DNA of 64,000 nucleotides from Halobaculum saliterrae (GCF_009831625.1 NZ_WUUS01000010.1:1-64000); one strand, 5' to 3'. Shown: positions 7,815 through 17,201, numbered from the stretch's first letter. Notes: generated from the letters alone by a model not told the origin. Translations and numbers: made by a program.

Positions 7815-8453
7815 ATGACGCAGTCGGGGCTCCGGGCCGTCGTCGAGGAACGACGCACGAACGCGGTGATCGGCTGGACGATCCTCGCGTTCCTCGCGGC
7901 CAGCGGAGCGAGAGAGCTGCTGTCGGGAGAACAGGTGTGGGGAGCGCTCGTGCTCGCGCTGGTCGCGATCGCGATCGTGCCTCCGGTCGCGTTCCGTTCC
8001 GCGACGGCGATGCTGCCGTGGGAGGTGTTGGGGCTGGCGTCGCTGCCGGCGATCGGCCGGACGCTGATCGTCGGTGAGACCGTCGGCGGGATCACGTTCT
8101 CGGGACGGGTGACGACGTATCTCGCGGTCGCCACGGTCGCGCTCATCGTCGCCGTCGAGCTGAACCTGTTCACCCCCGTCCGCATGACCCACTCGTTCGC
8201 CGTCTTCTTCGTGACCATCGCGACGATGGCCGCGGCGGGCGTGTGGGCCGTCGTGCGGTACTTCTCGGACACGCTCCTGGGCACTATGCACATGCTCAAC
8301 GGGCGACCGGAACACGCGATCGAGACGGCGCTGATGTGGGACTTCGTCGCGGCAACGGTCGCGGGGATCCTCGCCGGTCTGCTGTTCGAATACTACTTCC
8401 GTCGCCGCAACACGGGGGCGGAGCGGGTCGACCTCGAGGTGACCGAGGCGTGA
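7815..8453 (+). CDS. Polytopic membrane protein of unknown function
   Basis: The 212-aa protein has about six predicted transmembrane helices between residues 18 and 195 and a short basic then acidic C-terminal tail (EYYFRRRNTG...). No catalytic motif is visible. Its stop overlaps the start of the next gene (GTGA at 8450-8453), and the next product is also a membrane protein, so the two are probably translated together and may form one complex. A similar pairing is common in haloarchaea by my recollection, but no function is known to me. Confidence 0.75.
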   Translation: MTQSGLRAVVEERRTNAVIGWTILAFLAASGARELLSGEQVWGALVLALVAIAIVPPVAFRSATAMLPWEVLGLASLPAIGRTLIVGETVGGITFSGRVTTYLAVATVALIVAVELNLFTPVRMTHSFAVFFVTIATMAAAGVWAVVRYFSDTLLGTMHMLNGRPEHAIETALMWDFVAATVAGILAGLLFEYYFRRRNTGAERVDLEVTEA

Positions 8454-9124
8454 GAGTCCGCGACGTGCTCGGAGTCTCCGCCGAGAGACAGCGACAGGCG
8501 ACCCGCGTGATGCAGGTGTTGATGGTCATGTTCCTCGGGATCGGGATCGAGCGCGGCTCGACGGGGCTGATCGTCAACGGCCTCGTCGCGCTCGGGGTGA
8601 CGTTCCTCCCCGCGGCGCTGGAGCGCGAGTACGACCTCCCGATGGACGCCGGACTGACGCTGTGGATCACCACGGCCGTCTTCCTGCACGCGCTCGGCGT
8701 CGCCGGGGTGCCGGGCGTCACCGGCAACCTCTACGCGGAGGCGAGCCCGATACCCTTCTGGGACCACATCACCCACGCGCTGTCGGCGTCGGTCGTCGCC
8801 GCGGTGGGCTACACCGTCGCCCGGGCCGTCGACGAGCACACCGAGTCGGTGTACCTGCCGTCGCGGTTCATGTTCGTGTTCATCCTGACGTTCGTCGCCG
8901 CCTTCGGCGTGGCCTGGGAGGTGCTCGAGTTCGCGATCGGAGGGATCGCCGCCGCCGTCGGCTCCGGGAGCGTCCTCACCCAGTACGGGCTCGAGGACAC
9001 GATCTACGACCTCGTGTTCGACCTCGTCGGGGCCGTGATCGTCGCCGTCTGGGGGACCGCCCACCTCACCGACGTGGCGGGCGCGGTGACCGAGCGGATC
9101 GACCGTCGCCGCGAGACGCGCTGA
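8450..9124 (+). CDS. DUF2238/YjdF-like membrane protein
   Basis: The 224-aa protein starts at a GTG that overlaps the preceding stop. It has five or six hydrophobic helices, and the conserved pieces WEVLEF (central) and [13 protein letters not shown] (C-terminal) resemble the DUF2238 (YjdF) family, whose Glu and Asp residues lie within membrane helices. An additional polar segment with [11 protein letters not shown] contains two histidines near the membrane. The biochemical role is unknown. An N-terminally longer frame exists, but it would overlap the upstream gene deeply. Confidence 0.72.
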   Translation: MRVRDVLGVSAERQRQATRVMQVLMVMFLGIGIERGSTGLIVNGLVALGVTFLPAALEREYDLPMDAGLTLWITTAVFLHALGVAGVPGVTGNLYAEASPIPFWDHITHALSASVVAAVGYTVARAVDEHTESVYLPSRFMFVFILTFVAAFGVAWEVLEFAIGGIAAAVGSGSVLTQYGLEDTIYDLVFDLVGAVIVAVWGTAHLTDVAGAVTERIDRRRETR

Positions 9125-9245
9125 GGAGGGGACGGCAGGAGGGGGCGACCTCGTCCGCCCGGCGCACCCCGGCGGCCGGCCGTGCCCGGGCTCGACCGAG
9201 CCCGCGGACACCTTTTTGGGTCCCGCCGGAGATCGTTCCTGTGAG

Positions 9246-9446
9246 ATGGTCTTCAAGAAGATCACGTTGATCGGCCGGAGCAACGAGAGTTTCGACGACG
9301 CCGCGGACGACGCGATCGACCGCGCCGAGGAGACGATCGACGACGTCCACTGGGTCGAGGTGGAGGAGTTCGGCGTCGAGGTCGCCTCCGCGGACGGTCG
9401 GGAGTATCAGGCGGAGGTCGTGGTCGCGTTCGAACTGCAGGAGTGA
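9246..9446 (+). CDS. Dodecin (flavin-binding dodecamer)
   Basis: The 66-aa protein is a full-length dodecin. Trp36 and Gln55, the residues that sandwich and hydrogen-bond the flavin in the Halobacterium protein, are both present ([10 protein letters not shown] and REYQAEV). Dodecins assemble as hollow dodecamers storing riboflavin or lumichrome and protecting against flavin photochemistry. A T-rich stretch at 9212-9217 sits about 30 bases before the ATG. The gene stands alone, converging on the MscS gene at 9460. Confidence 0.93.
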   Translation: MVFKKITLIGRSNESFDDAADDAIDRAEETIDDVHWVEVEEFGVEVASADGREYQAEVVVAFELQE

Positions 9447-9459
9447 GGCCGTCGGGGAC

Positions 9460-10518
9460 TCAGTTCTCCCCGGGCCCGGAACCCGCGCCGGAGCCGTCGG
9501 CGACGCCGTCGCCCTCCGTGACGTGCGACTCGTGGGTCGCACGCTCGTGTGAGACGGTTCCCTCCTCGCGCATCGCCACCTGCGCGACGCCGCTGGTGTC
9601 GTCGAACACGAGGTGACTGTGGGGGTAGGCGAACTCCACGTCGATGGAGTTGTCGTCCTCGAGGATGTTCCAGACCGCGGTCTGGACCTGCGATCGGACG
9701 GTCAGCGGCTTGAACGGGTTCTTGGCCCAGTAGCGCAGAGTGATCTCGACGCCGTGATCGCCGAAGCTGTCGATGTAGCAGGTGGGCCTGGCGGGGTACC
9801 GTGCGACGCCGATCCGGATGTCGGGGCCGCCCTCGATCACGGCCTCACAGGAGGCGGCCGCACGCTCGATCAGGCTCCGGGCGCGGTCGACGTCCGACTC
9901 GTAGGTGATGAGGATCGGCAGCGAGAGTCGCGTGCGCTCGTCCTCGGCCGAGAGGTTCGTGACCCGGTGGTCGCGGATGTAGGAGTTGGGGATCACCTCG
10001 AAGGTGTTGTCGACGGTGAACACCTTCGTGTAGCGGAGGGTGATGTCGTCGACGAACCCCCGCGTGCCGTCCGGGAGTTCCACCATGTCGCCGATCTCGA
10101 ACGGCTGGTCCGCGAGCACGAACACGCCGCTGATGATCGACCCCACGATCGGGGCGAGGACGACGGCGACGACCGCCGAGAACACCGTGACCGAGAGGAC
10201 GATGTTGCCCAGCTCCACGCCCGCCGCGGAGAGGCCCGCCGCGCCGAACAGCAGGACGACCACCAGCCGGATCCCCCTGAGGATGACGTGCGCGACCGAC
10301 TCGCGGGCGAACCGGCGGGCGACGGGCCGCCCGAGCAGGCGGAGCGCGTAGGTGGAGACGACCGTCCCGAACGCGAGAAACAGGACGACCACGGCGATCG
10401 CGACCCCGGGAACGGCCAGCGCCGACTGGTAGGCGTCCCCCAGCCGATCGAACAGACTCGTGATCGCGGTCGCGAGCGGCGTCGCGGTCGCCACTGCCGC
10501 GGTCGTCCCCGGGTGCAT
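9460..10518 (-). CDS. MscS-family mechanosensitive channel
   Basis: The 352-aa protein has an N-terminal helix, then TM segments at about 30-60, 75-100 and 105-135, the last Ala/Gly/Val-rich like the MscS pore helix, then the beta domain (FEIGDMVELPDGTRGFVDDITLR, IPNSYIRDHRV) and the alpha/beta C-terminal domain. This is the complete small-conductance channel layout, opening on membrane tension to release solutes. The C-terminal 40 residues are an acidic, His/Thr-rich tail. The ATG at 10518 was chosen because upstream codons in this frame lie across the divergent promoter region of the PAC2 gene. Confidence 0.88.
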   Translation of the reverse strand: MHPGTTAAVATATPLATAITSLFDRLGDAYQSALAVPGVAIAVVVLFLAFGTVVSTYALRLLGRPVARRFARESVAHVILRGIRLVVVLLFGAAGLSAAGVELGNIVLSVTVFSAVVAVVLAPIVGSIISGVFVLADQPFEIGDMVELPDGTRGFVDDITLRYTKVFTVDNTFEVIPNSYIRDHRVTNLSAEDERTRLSLPILITYESDVDRARSLIERAAASCEAVIEGGPDIRIGVARYPARPTCYIDSFGDHGVEITLRYWAKNPFKPLTVRSQVQTAVWNILEDDNSIDVEFAYPHSHLVFDDTSGVAQVAMREEGTVSHERATHESHVTEGDGVADGSGAGSGPGEN

Positions 10519-10647
10519 ATCGCGGGGGTCGGCACCGACCCGAAAAAGCGTTCCCCTAACGCCGTCGGGCGGGGTCGTCGGCCGTTCGATCGCCCGGCGA
10601 ACGGAACGCCCGGTACTGCTAACACGGGCTCGCCCGTACCGAACTCC

Positions 10648-11496
10648 ATGAGAGAAACCGTCGAGGGGACGACGTTCCACGTCGCGACCGAGCGTGAGCC
10701 CGCAAGTACCGTCATCGGTGGGTTCTCCCAGTTCGGTCTCGCGGGGCTGACGGCGGTCGACTTCCTGGTGGATCACCTCGAACTCGAACAGACCGGACAC
10801 CTCAGCGCGGAGGGGCTCCCGACGATCACCCCGTTCGAGAACGGACGACCGCGGCACCCAACGCGGCTGTTCTCCCGGGACGACCTCGACGTGACCCTCC
10901 TCGTGGGGGAGCTGTTCGTCCCGAACTCGCTCGCGGAGCCGTTCTCGCGGGCGGTCCTCGACTGGACCGAGCGGGCGAACGTCGACGAGATCGCCGTCCT
11001 GTCGGGCGCGCCCTTCCCCCACGAGCCGACGGAGCACCACACGTTCTACGTCGCCAGCGACGACTATCGGGCGATGCATTTCCCCGAGAGCGACCCCGAC
11101 GACGATCGCGGGGAGGCCGCCGCACCGGACACGGCCGGTGCGACGGATGCGACGGACACGACCCACGCGACCGATACGACCGACTCTGTGGACCCGGGGA
11201 CCGTTCGCCCGATGGCGAACGGCTTCCTCGACGGAACGAACGCGGCGTTGCTGGCCCGGTCGATGGAGTCGGACCTTCGCGGGTGCGTGTACGTCACGCC
11301 CGTCCACCCGCAGACCCCGGACGTCGACGCCGCCATCCGGCTCGTCGAGGCGGTCGAGGAGGTGTACGGACTGGACGTCGACACCGGCCCCCTCGAGGCG
11401 TTCGCCTCGCAGGTCGGCGACTACTACCGATCGCTGGCCGACCGGCTGGAGGAACAGGCCGAGGAGGAGCAGCCGTCCGACCGCATGTACATGTAG
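10648..11496 (+). CDS. PAC2 family protein (proteasome assembly chaperone-like)
   Basis: The 282-aa protein has the PAC2 layout: a Rossmann-like core with [12 protein letters not shown], a central segment [10 protein letters not shown], and the C-terminal block with [15 protein letters not shown] and [17 protein letters not shown]. Archaeal members are annotated as proteasome assembly chaperones because they resemble eukaryotic PAC2, though the archaeal role is not firmly shown. Between the two halves (about residues 150-185) lies a Thr/Asp/Ala-rich insertion built of short repeats ([13 protein letters not shown]), probably a flexible surface loop. A coiled stretch of Glu/Gln ends the protein. 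Confidence 0.83.
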   Translation: MRETVEGTTFHVATEREPASTVIGGFSQFGLAGLTAVDFLVDHLELEQTGHLSAEGLPTITPFENGRPRHPTRLFSRDDLDVTLLVGELFVPNSLAEPFSRAVLDWTERANVDEIAVLSGAPFPHEPTEHHTFYVASDDYRAMHFPESDPDDDRGEAAAPDTAGATDATDTTHATDTTDSVDPGTVRPMANGFLDGTNAALLARSMESDLRGCVYVTPVHPQTPDVDAAIRLVEAVEEVYGLDVDTGPLEAFASQVGDYYRSLADRLEEQAEEEQPSDRMYM

Positions 11497-11554
11497 CCGG
11501 CGAGGACGACACAGCTCCGACGACGTTCTGGTACGACCTTTCGAAAACGGATAC

Positions 11555-11570
11555 TACTCGCATTTCAGTA
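11555..11570 (+). promoter_or_regulatory. Putative TrmB-type operator in the trmB promoter
   Basis: The sequence is TACT-CGCATTT-CAGTA, an inverted TACT/AGTA repeat. It differs by one base from the Halobacterium TrmB consensus TACT-N7/8-GAGTA as I remember it. It lies 33-48 bases before the trmB start, overlapping the BRE side of a TATA-like region (about 11569-11579), where binding would block initiation. Confidence 0.5.
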
Positions 11571-11602
11571 AAACCCTTAGGGGCGGGTGCAAACAGGGAG
11601 GT

Positions 11603-12640
11603 ATGACCGACGATCTCAGGACGACGATGGAGCGGGTCGGCGAGCGGTTCAACCTCGGCGAGTACGAGATCGACGCGTACCTCGCCGTGTTGGAACACGG
11701 CGAGCTCACGGCGTCGGAGATCGCCACCGAGACCGACATCCCGCAGCCGCGCGTGTACGACACGGTCCGGAGCCTCTCGGACCGCGGTCTGGTGGAGCTG
11801 CGGGAGTCGCGGCCGATGAAGATCGTCGCGGTCGACCCCGACGAGGCGTTCGGCGACATCCGATCGTCGCTGTCGGAGATGGTGGACGAACTGGAGGCGC
11901 GATACACCGCCCCGACGCGGGACACCGAGGCGGTGTCGCTGGTGAAGTCGCGCTCGACGATCCTGCGGTATCTGGAGGAGGTGATCGAGTCGGCCGAGTA
12001 CGAGCTGGCCGTCTCGCTGACGCCGGACCTGCTCCGACGGTTCCGCGACGCGCTCGAGCGCCGCGTCGACGACGGCGTCGCCGTCGAGTTGCTCGTGACG
12101 CCGGCCTCGCGAGCCCCGTCGCCCGCGGAGTTCGACTACGACGCGGTCGCGACCGAGACGCGGAGCCGCCGCGGGATCACAACGCCCGTCATCGCGGTCG
12201 CCGACGGCGAGTACTCCGTGTACGCGACCCAGGACGCCCTCAGGGACGATCGCGACCGCTACGGCGTCATCTTCAACCGCTCGGCGCTGGGGTTCCTCGT
12301 GAGCGGCTTCTTCGGGACCGTCCTGTGGTCCACCGCGGAGACCGTCGCGACCGACGGGGAGGAACGGCCGTTCCCCCGCACGTACGCGTCGATCCGCCGG
12401 GCGGTGAAGGACATTCACGAGGTCGGCGGCGAGTTCGAGGCCTCGATCTCCGGTCGGGACGTGGAGACCGGGAACGAGATCCGCGTCGAGGGGCCAGTCG
12501 TCGACTACGAGTACGACGCCTCCGAGCAGGTCGCCTCGTTCACCGTCGACGACCCCGACGGCGGCCGGGTCAGCGTCGGCGGCCTCGTCGCCGCCTTCGA
12601 GGACGTCGAGGGACAGGAGATCGAACTGCGGCGGCGGTAG
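11603..12640 (+). CDS. trmB: TrmB-family sugar-sensing transcriptional regulator
   Basis: The 345-aa protein has a winged helix-turn-helix at about residues 18-80 ([16 protein letters not shown]...[13 protein letters not shown]) and a short helix that normally forms the dimer coiled coil (about 85-110). A phospholipase-D-like sugar-binding domain (about 120-245) and a C-terminal beta-rich domain (about 250-345) follow. This is the layout of TrmB, which in Halobacterium controls central carbon and cofactor genes in response to glucose. A purine-rich GGGAGGT directly precedes the ATG. A TrmB-like site lies in its own promoter and another upstream of pccA, so feedback control is plausible. Confidence 0.85.
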   Translation: MTDDLRTTMERVGERFNLGEYEIDAYLAVLEHGELTASEIATETDIPQPRVYDTVRSLSDRGLVELRESRPMKIVAVDPDEAFGDIRSSLSEMVDELEARYTAPTRDTEAVSLVKSRSTILRYLEEVIESAEYELAVSLTPDLLRRFRDALERRVDDGVAVELLVTPASRAPSPAEFDYDAVATETRSRRGITTPVIAVADGEYSVYATQDALRDDRDRYGVIFNRSALGFLVSGFFGTVLWSTAETVATDGEERPFPRTYASIRRAVKDIHEVGGEFEASISGRDVETGNEIRVEGPVVDYEYDASEQVASFTVDDPDGGRVSVGGLVAAFEDVEGQEIELRRR

Positions 12641-12755
12641 TCGAACCGCACCTGCGGCGGTCGTGCGCTACCGAGGGGGGTCGAACCGGCCGAACGTCCT
12701 GTCGCCGTGAGAACGGCGGAAACCGACAAGTGCGTCGGCGACGACCTGTCAGTCG

Positions 12756-12920
12756 ATGGGTCTGTCCTGGTCATCCCTGTCGGACGACATCGCCCCTTCC
12801 ACCGTCCTCGTCGTCGGCTTCCTGCTGTTCGTGTTCCCGGAGCCGGCGACCTCGGCGTTCGGAGCCGGACTGTTGCTGTTGGGCGCGGCGTGGTGGTTCT
12901 ACGAGTGGGACCGTCCGTGA
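12756..12920 (+). CDS. 54-residue small membrane protein
   Basis: A short frame ATG 12756 to TGA 12920 encodes 54 aa with two close hydrophobic stretches (about residues 14-29 and 34-47) joined by a PEPATS turn, ending in aromatic and charged residues (WWFYEWDRP). That is a typical small haloarchaeal helical-hairpin protein. Function is unknown. It stands alone between trmB and a convergent peptidase gene. The frame's pattern of hydrophobic residues and the absence of a competing gene support it, but only modestly because of its length. Confidence 0.55.
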   Translation: MGLSWSSLSDDIAPSTVLVVGFLLFVFPEPATSAFGAGLLLLGAAWWFYEWDRP

Positions 12921-12997
12921 CCCCCGCGCCGTCCCCCGCGGGGCCCCCGTTCCGGTGAAGGACCGTCGGTCCACGGGCACGCGTCGTCGACCGACGG

Positions 12998-14062
12998 TCA
13001 GATGTCGACCGTGAACGGCGCGTAGTCGGGCGCCCGTTCGGCCATCGTGCCGAACAGATCCGCGACGGCGACGAGGTCGGCGGCGTCGATCACCTCGACG
13101 GGCGTGTGCATGTAGCGGTTCGGGATCCCGACGTTCAGCGAGGGGATCCCCCCGCGGGTGGTGAAGAACGCGTCGGCGTCGGTCCCAGTGCGGATGCCCG
13201 ACGCCTGCAGTTGGGTGTCGATGTCGTCGGCGTCGGCGGCCGCGCGCGCCAACTCGACGACGCGGGGGTGGTTCGCGGACCCGCGGGCGACGACCGGCCC
13301 GCCCCCGAGTTCGACCGGCCCGCGGTACTCGTCGTTCACGTCGGGGTTGTCCGTCGCGTGGGTCACGTCCGCGGCGACGGCCACGTCCGGATCGAGGTCG
13401 AAGCCGATCATCTCCGCGCCGTTGAGCCCGATCTCCTCCTGAACCGTCGAGACGGCGTACACGGTCGCGTCGACGCCCGCCTCGACGGCCCGCCGGAGCC
13501 CCTCGGCGACGGCCCACGTCCCCACGCGGTTGTCCATCCCGCGGGCGGCGACCCGGTCGCCGTGGAGGTCGTGGACCGTCGAGGAGAACGTCACGGGGTC
13601 GCCGACCTCGACGAGCTCCCTCGCCTCTGCCTCGTCCTCGGCGCCGACGTCGACGAACTGCTCGGCCACGTCCTCGATCTCGTCGTCCTCGGGGTCCCGG
13701 AGGTGGATGGCGGTCTGCCCGATCACGCCCTGCACCGGGGTGTCGGCGGCGTGGACCGTGACGTGTTGCCCCTTCGAGACGGTCCGATCGGAGCCGCCGA
13801 CGCGGGTGAGGCGAAGGAACCCCTCGTCGGTGATCCGCCGGACCATGAACCCGATCTCGTCGGCGTGACCGGTGAACGCGATGCGCGGCCCGTCGCCGTC
13901 GCCCTCGTGGACCGCGACGGCGTTGCCGTACGCGTCGGTCCACACGTCGTCGGCGAACTGCCGGACGTAGTCGACCCAGACGCGCTGACCGTCGGTCTCG
14001 AACCCCGAGGGTGAGGGGGTCGTGAGCAGGTCATCGAGGAACGCCCTGCGGGTTGAATCCAT
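12998..14062 (-). CDS. M42-family metallopeptidase (TET-type aminopeptidase)
   Basis: The 354-aa protein fits the M42 family, which forms dodecameric tetrahedral aminopeptidases with two metal ions per subunit. Visible family blocks are TPSPSGFE at the start, the metal-ligand motif FTGHADEIGFMV (His, Asp), GMDNRVGTWA (Asp), TVQEEIGLNGAE (catalytic and metal Glu), ADVTHATD (Asp) and the C-terminal NRYMHTPVEVI (His). All metal ligands seem present. The ATG at 14062 gives a normal N-terminus; an upstream in-frame start at 14197 adds 45 residues with no family match. A paralogue is encoded at 15394-16488. Confidence 0.9.
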   Translation of the reverse strand: MDSTRRAFLDDLLTTPSPSGFETDGQRVWVDYVRQFADDVWTDAYGNAVAVHEGDGDGPRIAFTGHADEIGFMVRRITDEGFLRLTRVGGSDRTVSKGQHVTVHAADTPVQGVIGQTAIHLRDPEDDEIEDVAEQFVDVGAEDEAEARELVEVGDPVTFSSTVHDLHGDRVAARGMDNRVGTWAVAEGLRRAVEAGVDATVYAVSTVQEEIGLNGAEMIGFDLDPDVAVAADVTHATDNPDVNDEYRGPVELGGGPVVARGSANHPRVVELARAAADADDIDTQLQASGIRTGTDADAFFTTRGGIPSLNVGIPNRYMHTPVEVIDAADLVAVADLFGTMAERAPDYAPFTVDI

Positions 14063-14195
14063 ACCGGAGGTCCGCGTCCGAGCCCAAATGAAGCCGCCGG
14101 TCCCGGCGACCGACTGCGGGACGGGCGATCGGGCCAGTTCCCGGCGGGGTGACACGATCCAAACGAATAACCGGATACCGGACCATCTGTAGGGC

Positions 14196-14468
14196 ATGGC
14201 GAACTACACGCTGTTCGAACTGCACTTCCACGACGGGATCGACGTCGGCTCCTCCTCGCTTGGGGGCGCGACGGGCGACGACGACGAGGCGGAACCCCTC
14301 GAGGCGGACGACGCGGACGGGGACGACGGGTCGTCCGGACTGGGCAAGGCCGTGGGGGTCCTCGCGGTCGTCGCGGTACTCGTCGCGCTCGCCGTCGGCG
14401 CGAAGAAGGTGCTGAGCGACGACCTGGAACCGATCGAGGAGCTCGACGATCTGGACGACGAGATCTGA
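14196..14468 (+). CDS. Small acidic membrane-anchored protein
   Basis: The 90-aa protein has a conserved-looking N-terminus (MANYTLFELHFHDG), a highly acidic linker (about residues 28-48), one hydrophobic helix (about 52-70) and an acidic tail ending DDLDDEI. This looks like a single-span haloarchaeal protein of unknown role; the N-terminal His/Phe pattern may be a binding motif. An A-rich stretch at 14161-14170 lies about 30 bases before the ATG. It is divergent from the M42 gene and convergent with the AstE-like gene. Confidence 0.7.
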   Translation: MANYTLFELHFHDGIDVGSSSLGGATGDDDEAEPLEADDADGDDGSSGLGKAVGVLAVVAVLVALAVGAKKVLSDDLEPIEELDDLDDEI

Positions 14469-14486
14469 GCCGGACCGCCCCGAGGC

Positions 14487-15341
14487 CTACGCGGATCGAT
14501 CGGCCAGCACGCCGACGCGGTCGGCCGCGTAGCCGAACACGTCGTCGTAGCCGTACGGCGACATCAGCGCCGGATAGAACGACTCGTCGGCGGTGAACAC
14601 CTCGCCGTCGGCGGCCGCGAACCGTTCGCCGACGGTCACCTCGGCGAAGTTCTCGACGAACACCTCGTACTCGTCGGCCGCCGGCTTCGCCACGGCGTCG
14701 ACCAGTTCGAACACGTCGACCGAGTTCGAGCCCCCGTACTGTTCGCTCTTGAGTTCGCCGCCGTCGGCGGCGTGTTCGGGGCCGGTCCCCGTGGGCGGCG
14801 CCGTCGGGAGCGCGCCGGTCGCGGCGAGGAACTCGCGTACCAATCGGTAGCCGTTCTCGGCGGCGGTGTCGGTCCCCTGGAGCCCGCACTCGACCTCGAT
14901 CGTGTGCGGGTGCTGGACGAGCCGGCCCTCCGCGAGCCCCTCCGTCTGTAGCAGCTTCGACACCGAGAGGTGCGGGACGATGGCGCGGGCGATCTCGTCG
15001 ACGGTCTCGGCGACCGCGAACGGCTCGGCGGTCGACTGGGTCGAGTGGAGGGCGAGCACCGTGGTCCCCTCGAGTTCCGCCATGAGGTGGTGTGCCAGCT
15101 GTGACTCGTGGGTGTCGCCGTTCGGGTCTCCGGGAAACGCGCGGTTCAGGTCCTCCTCGGTGTAGCGGACGCCCGCCTCGATGGCCGCCTCGTTCGCGAC
15201 GATCAGCTTCACCGGACGCTCCACGTCGGGGTCGGCCGCGAGCAGTCGGTCGACGGCCCGCGGTCCGCAGGGCTCGTCGCCGTGGATCCCGGCGACGACG
15301 GCCACCTCGGGAACGCCCTCGCCGAGCTGGTGAACTTGCAT
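14487..15341 (-). CDS. AstE/AspA-family zinc hydrolase (succinylglutamate desuccinylase/aspartoacylase type)
   Basis: The 284-aa protein belongs to the M14-like AstE/AspA family of zinc amidohydrolases, which cleave N-acyl amino acids or related amides. The zinc motif GIHGDEP (His, Glu) is near residue 20 and the third ligand is in VLALHSTQS; the segment NRAFPGDPNGD is also characteristic. The start at 15341 puts the beta strand before GIHGDEP at the usual distance; the ATG/GTG at 15365 adds eight residues. The substrate is unknown. It sits between two M42 peptidase genes on the same strand, so a peptide- or acyl-amino-acid-salvage role is possible. Confidence 0.82.
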   Translation of the reverse strand: MQVHQLGEGVPEVAVVAGIHGDEPCGPRAVDRLLAADPDVERPVKLIVANEAAIEAGVRYTEEDLNRAFPGDPNGDTHESQLAHHLMAELEGTTVLALHSTQSTAEPFAVAETVDEIARAIVPHLSVSKLLQTEGLAEGRLVQHPHTIEVECGLQGTDTAAENGYRLVREFLAATGALPTAPPTGTGPEHAADGGELKSEQYGGSNSVDVFELVDAVAKPAADEYEVFVENFAEVTVGERFAAADGEVFTADESFYPALMSPYGYDDVFGYAADRVGVLADRSA

Positions 15342-15393
15342 ACCGTCTGTCGGTCGGGGACGCATTTGAGCGTCGTGGTTCCGGAGCCGGCGC

Positions 15394-16488
15394 TCAGGGC
15401 TCGAATCCGCCGTTGATCCCGCCGTCGTCGACGTCGCTCGCGGCGGTGCCCGTGGCAGACCACAGACCCGTCGCCCCCGCCTCGGCGACCGTCACGAGCA
15501 GGTCGACCGTCGCAGCGAGGTCGCCGACGTGGGCCGTCTCCACCGTCGAGTGGTGGTATCGAACCGGGATCGAGACGGCGCCGACGGGCGTCGACCCCGC
15601 AGCCGTCTGGAGCGCGCCCGTATCGGTCCCGATGTTCCCGGCGACCTCGCGCTGGAACGACACGTCCCGATCGTCCGCGAGTTCCTCGAGCCGCTCGACG
15701 ACGGACGGCGTCGGCACGACGGTCGCGTCCTTGTGCTTGATCGCGACGCCGTCGCCGAGCGTCGTCACGCGGTCGGCGGGGGCGACCCCCGGAACGGCGC
15801 GTTCGAGCGTCCCGTCGACGGCGATCGCCACGTCCGGGTCGACGTCGACGCCGACGCCCTCGGCACCGCGAAGGCCGACCTCCTCCTGTGTCGTCGCGAC
15901 GTAGTGGACAGTCGCGTCCGGTTCCGCACGGGCCGCCGCCCGGAGCACCGCCCACACGCCCGCGCGGTCGTCGAGCGACTTGCCGCTCACGCACTCGCCG
16001 ATGCGCTCGGTCGGGGCGCGCATCGTCACCGGATCGCCGACCGAGACGCGCTCGCGCGCCGCCTCGGCGTCGAGTCCGAGGTCGATCGCCACGTCCTCGA
16101 CGTCCTGTTCGGACTCGGTGTCGCGGACGTGTGCCGGGACCGCGCCGACGACGCCGTCGACCGGGTCCTCGCCGTCGTCGGCGTGGACTCGAACGCGAGC
16201 CGAGCGGAGGATCTCGGGGTTCCAGCCGCCGAGCGGGCTCACCCGAACGAACCCGTCGTCGTCGACGTGGCGAACCATGAACCCGATCTCGTCCATGTGC
16301 GCGGCGATCAGGAGTTCCGGGGCGTCCTCGTCGCCCTCGACCGTACCCACGACGTTCCCCATGGCGTCGGTCCGGAGGCGGTCGACGTGTCCGTCGAGTT
16401 CGTCGGCGACGAGTTCGCGCGGTTCCGTCTCGAAGCCGACGGGACCGTGGGACTCCGTGAGTTCGCGGAGGAGGCCGAAGCCGTTCAT
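15394..16488 (-). CDS. M42-family metallopeptidase, second copy
   Basis: The 364-aa protein is a second M42 metallopeptidase. It shows GPVGFE near residue 18, the metal site AAHMDEIGFMV, KSLDDRAGVWA, TTQEEVGLRGAEG, IAVDGTLE and the C-terminal VRYHHSTVETAH. All expected metal ligands (His, Asp, Glu, Asp, His) can be placed. It differs clearly from the copy at 12998, for example in lacking the THATD segment, so the two probably favour different N-terminal residues. It lies just upstream of the AstE-like gene (52-base gap) and may be co-transcribed with it. Confidence 0.9.
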   Translation of the reverse strand: MNGFGLLRELTESHGPVGFETEPRELVADELDGHVDRLRTDAMGNVVGTVEGDEDAPELLIAAHMDEIGFMVRHVDDDGFVRVSPLGGWNPEILRSARVRVHADDGEDPVDGVVGAVPAHVRDTESEQDVEDVAIDLGLDAEAARERVSVGDPVTMRAPTERIGECVSGKSLDDRAGVWAVLRAAARAEPDATVHYVATTQEEVGLRGAEGVGVDVDPDVAIAVDGTLERAVPGVAPADRVTTLGDGVAIKHKDATVVPTPSVVERLEELADDRDVSFQREVAGNIGTDTGALQTAAGSTPVGAVSIPVRYHHSTVETAHVGDLAATVDLLVTVAEAGATGLWSATGTAASDVDDGGINGGFEP

Positions 16489-16596
16489 GGCGGTCGAACC
16501 GTCCGCGTGGCGAAAAGTGCGGGGGTCGCGGCTGTCGAGGGTGGTGGCCGGACAAGACCGGACCGGACCGGACGGGGACGGAGTGCGCTCCCTCGC

Positions 16597-17082
16597 TCAG
16601 TGCTCCAGCGACTCGACGTACTCGTAATCCGCCTCGTACGCGGTCGCGCGCTGTCCGTCGAGTTCGATCTCCCAGCCGTCGAGTGCCGTCGGGTCGTCCA
16701 ACGCGCGATCGAGAGTCCCGCGCACGTCGTCGACGGCGACGCCGTAGAAGTCGGCGGGGACCCCCTCGAGGTACCCCAGCGCCGTCTCGAAGAGGCTGCG
16801 CATGCCGTCGTCGTTCTCGAAGTCGACGTGCTTGTACGCGCCGGCGGCGACCTGCACCATCCCGTGGAGGAACGCGCTCTCGACGGAACCGCCGCCGTAG
16901 TTGTACCACTCGTCCTCGAAGCAGTCGTGCGACTCGTGGTAGTCGCCGGCGTTGAACAGCCGCACGCCGTGTTCGGTGGCTCGGCGGAGGGTGGCGTGTT
17001 CCCAGACGCGCTCGTCGGCGCGCCAGCCGGTCGGGTTCCCCAACGGCGGCGCGACGCTCATATCGCGCGTGTGGTCGTCCAT
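16597..17082 (-). CDS. DUF309 family protein
   Basis: The 161-aa protein carries the DUF309 helical core: [21 protein letters not shown], with its HExHxxxE-like His/Glu pattern, followed by [14 protein letters not shown]. The family is widespread, small, helical and uncharacterised; its histidine and glutamate residues suggest a metal site. The start may be ATG 17082 or the internal ATG at 17061, since the first seven residues are not part of the fold. It is encoded on its own between the M42 gene and a divergent membrane protein gene. Confidence 0.85.
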   Translation of the reverse strand: MDDHTRDMSVAPPLGNPTGWRADERVWEHATLRRATEHGVRLFNAGDYHESHDCFEDEWYNYGGGSVESAFLHGMVQVAAGAYKHVDFENDDGMRSLFETALGYLEGVPADFYGVAVDDVRGTLDRALDDPTALDGWEIELDGQRATAYEADYEYVESLEH

Positions 17083-17201
17083 GTGGAGGAGTCCGCGCGC
17101 GAGGGCCCTAACACCATCGTCGATCGGAGGAGACGGGTCGACGCGGTCGGGGAACCCGACGAACGGTTTTACTGTCGTCGGCGCCGAGTGGTTCGTATCC
17201 G

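Noticed and set aside
9613-10647. Long plus-strand frame running ahead of the PAC2 gene
   Set aside because: It is antisense to the MscS gene, rich in Asp/Arg with no domain; only the part from ATG 10648 is a real protein.
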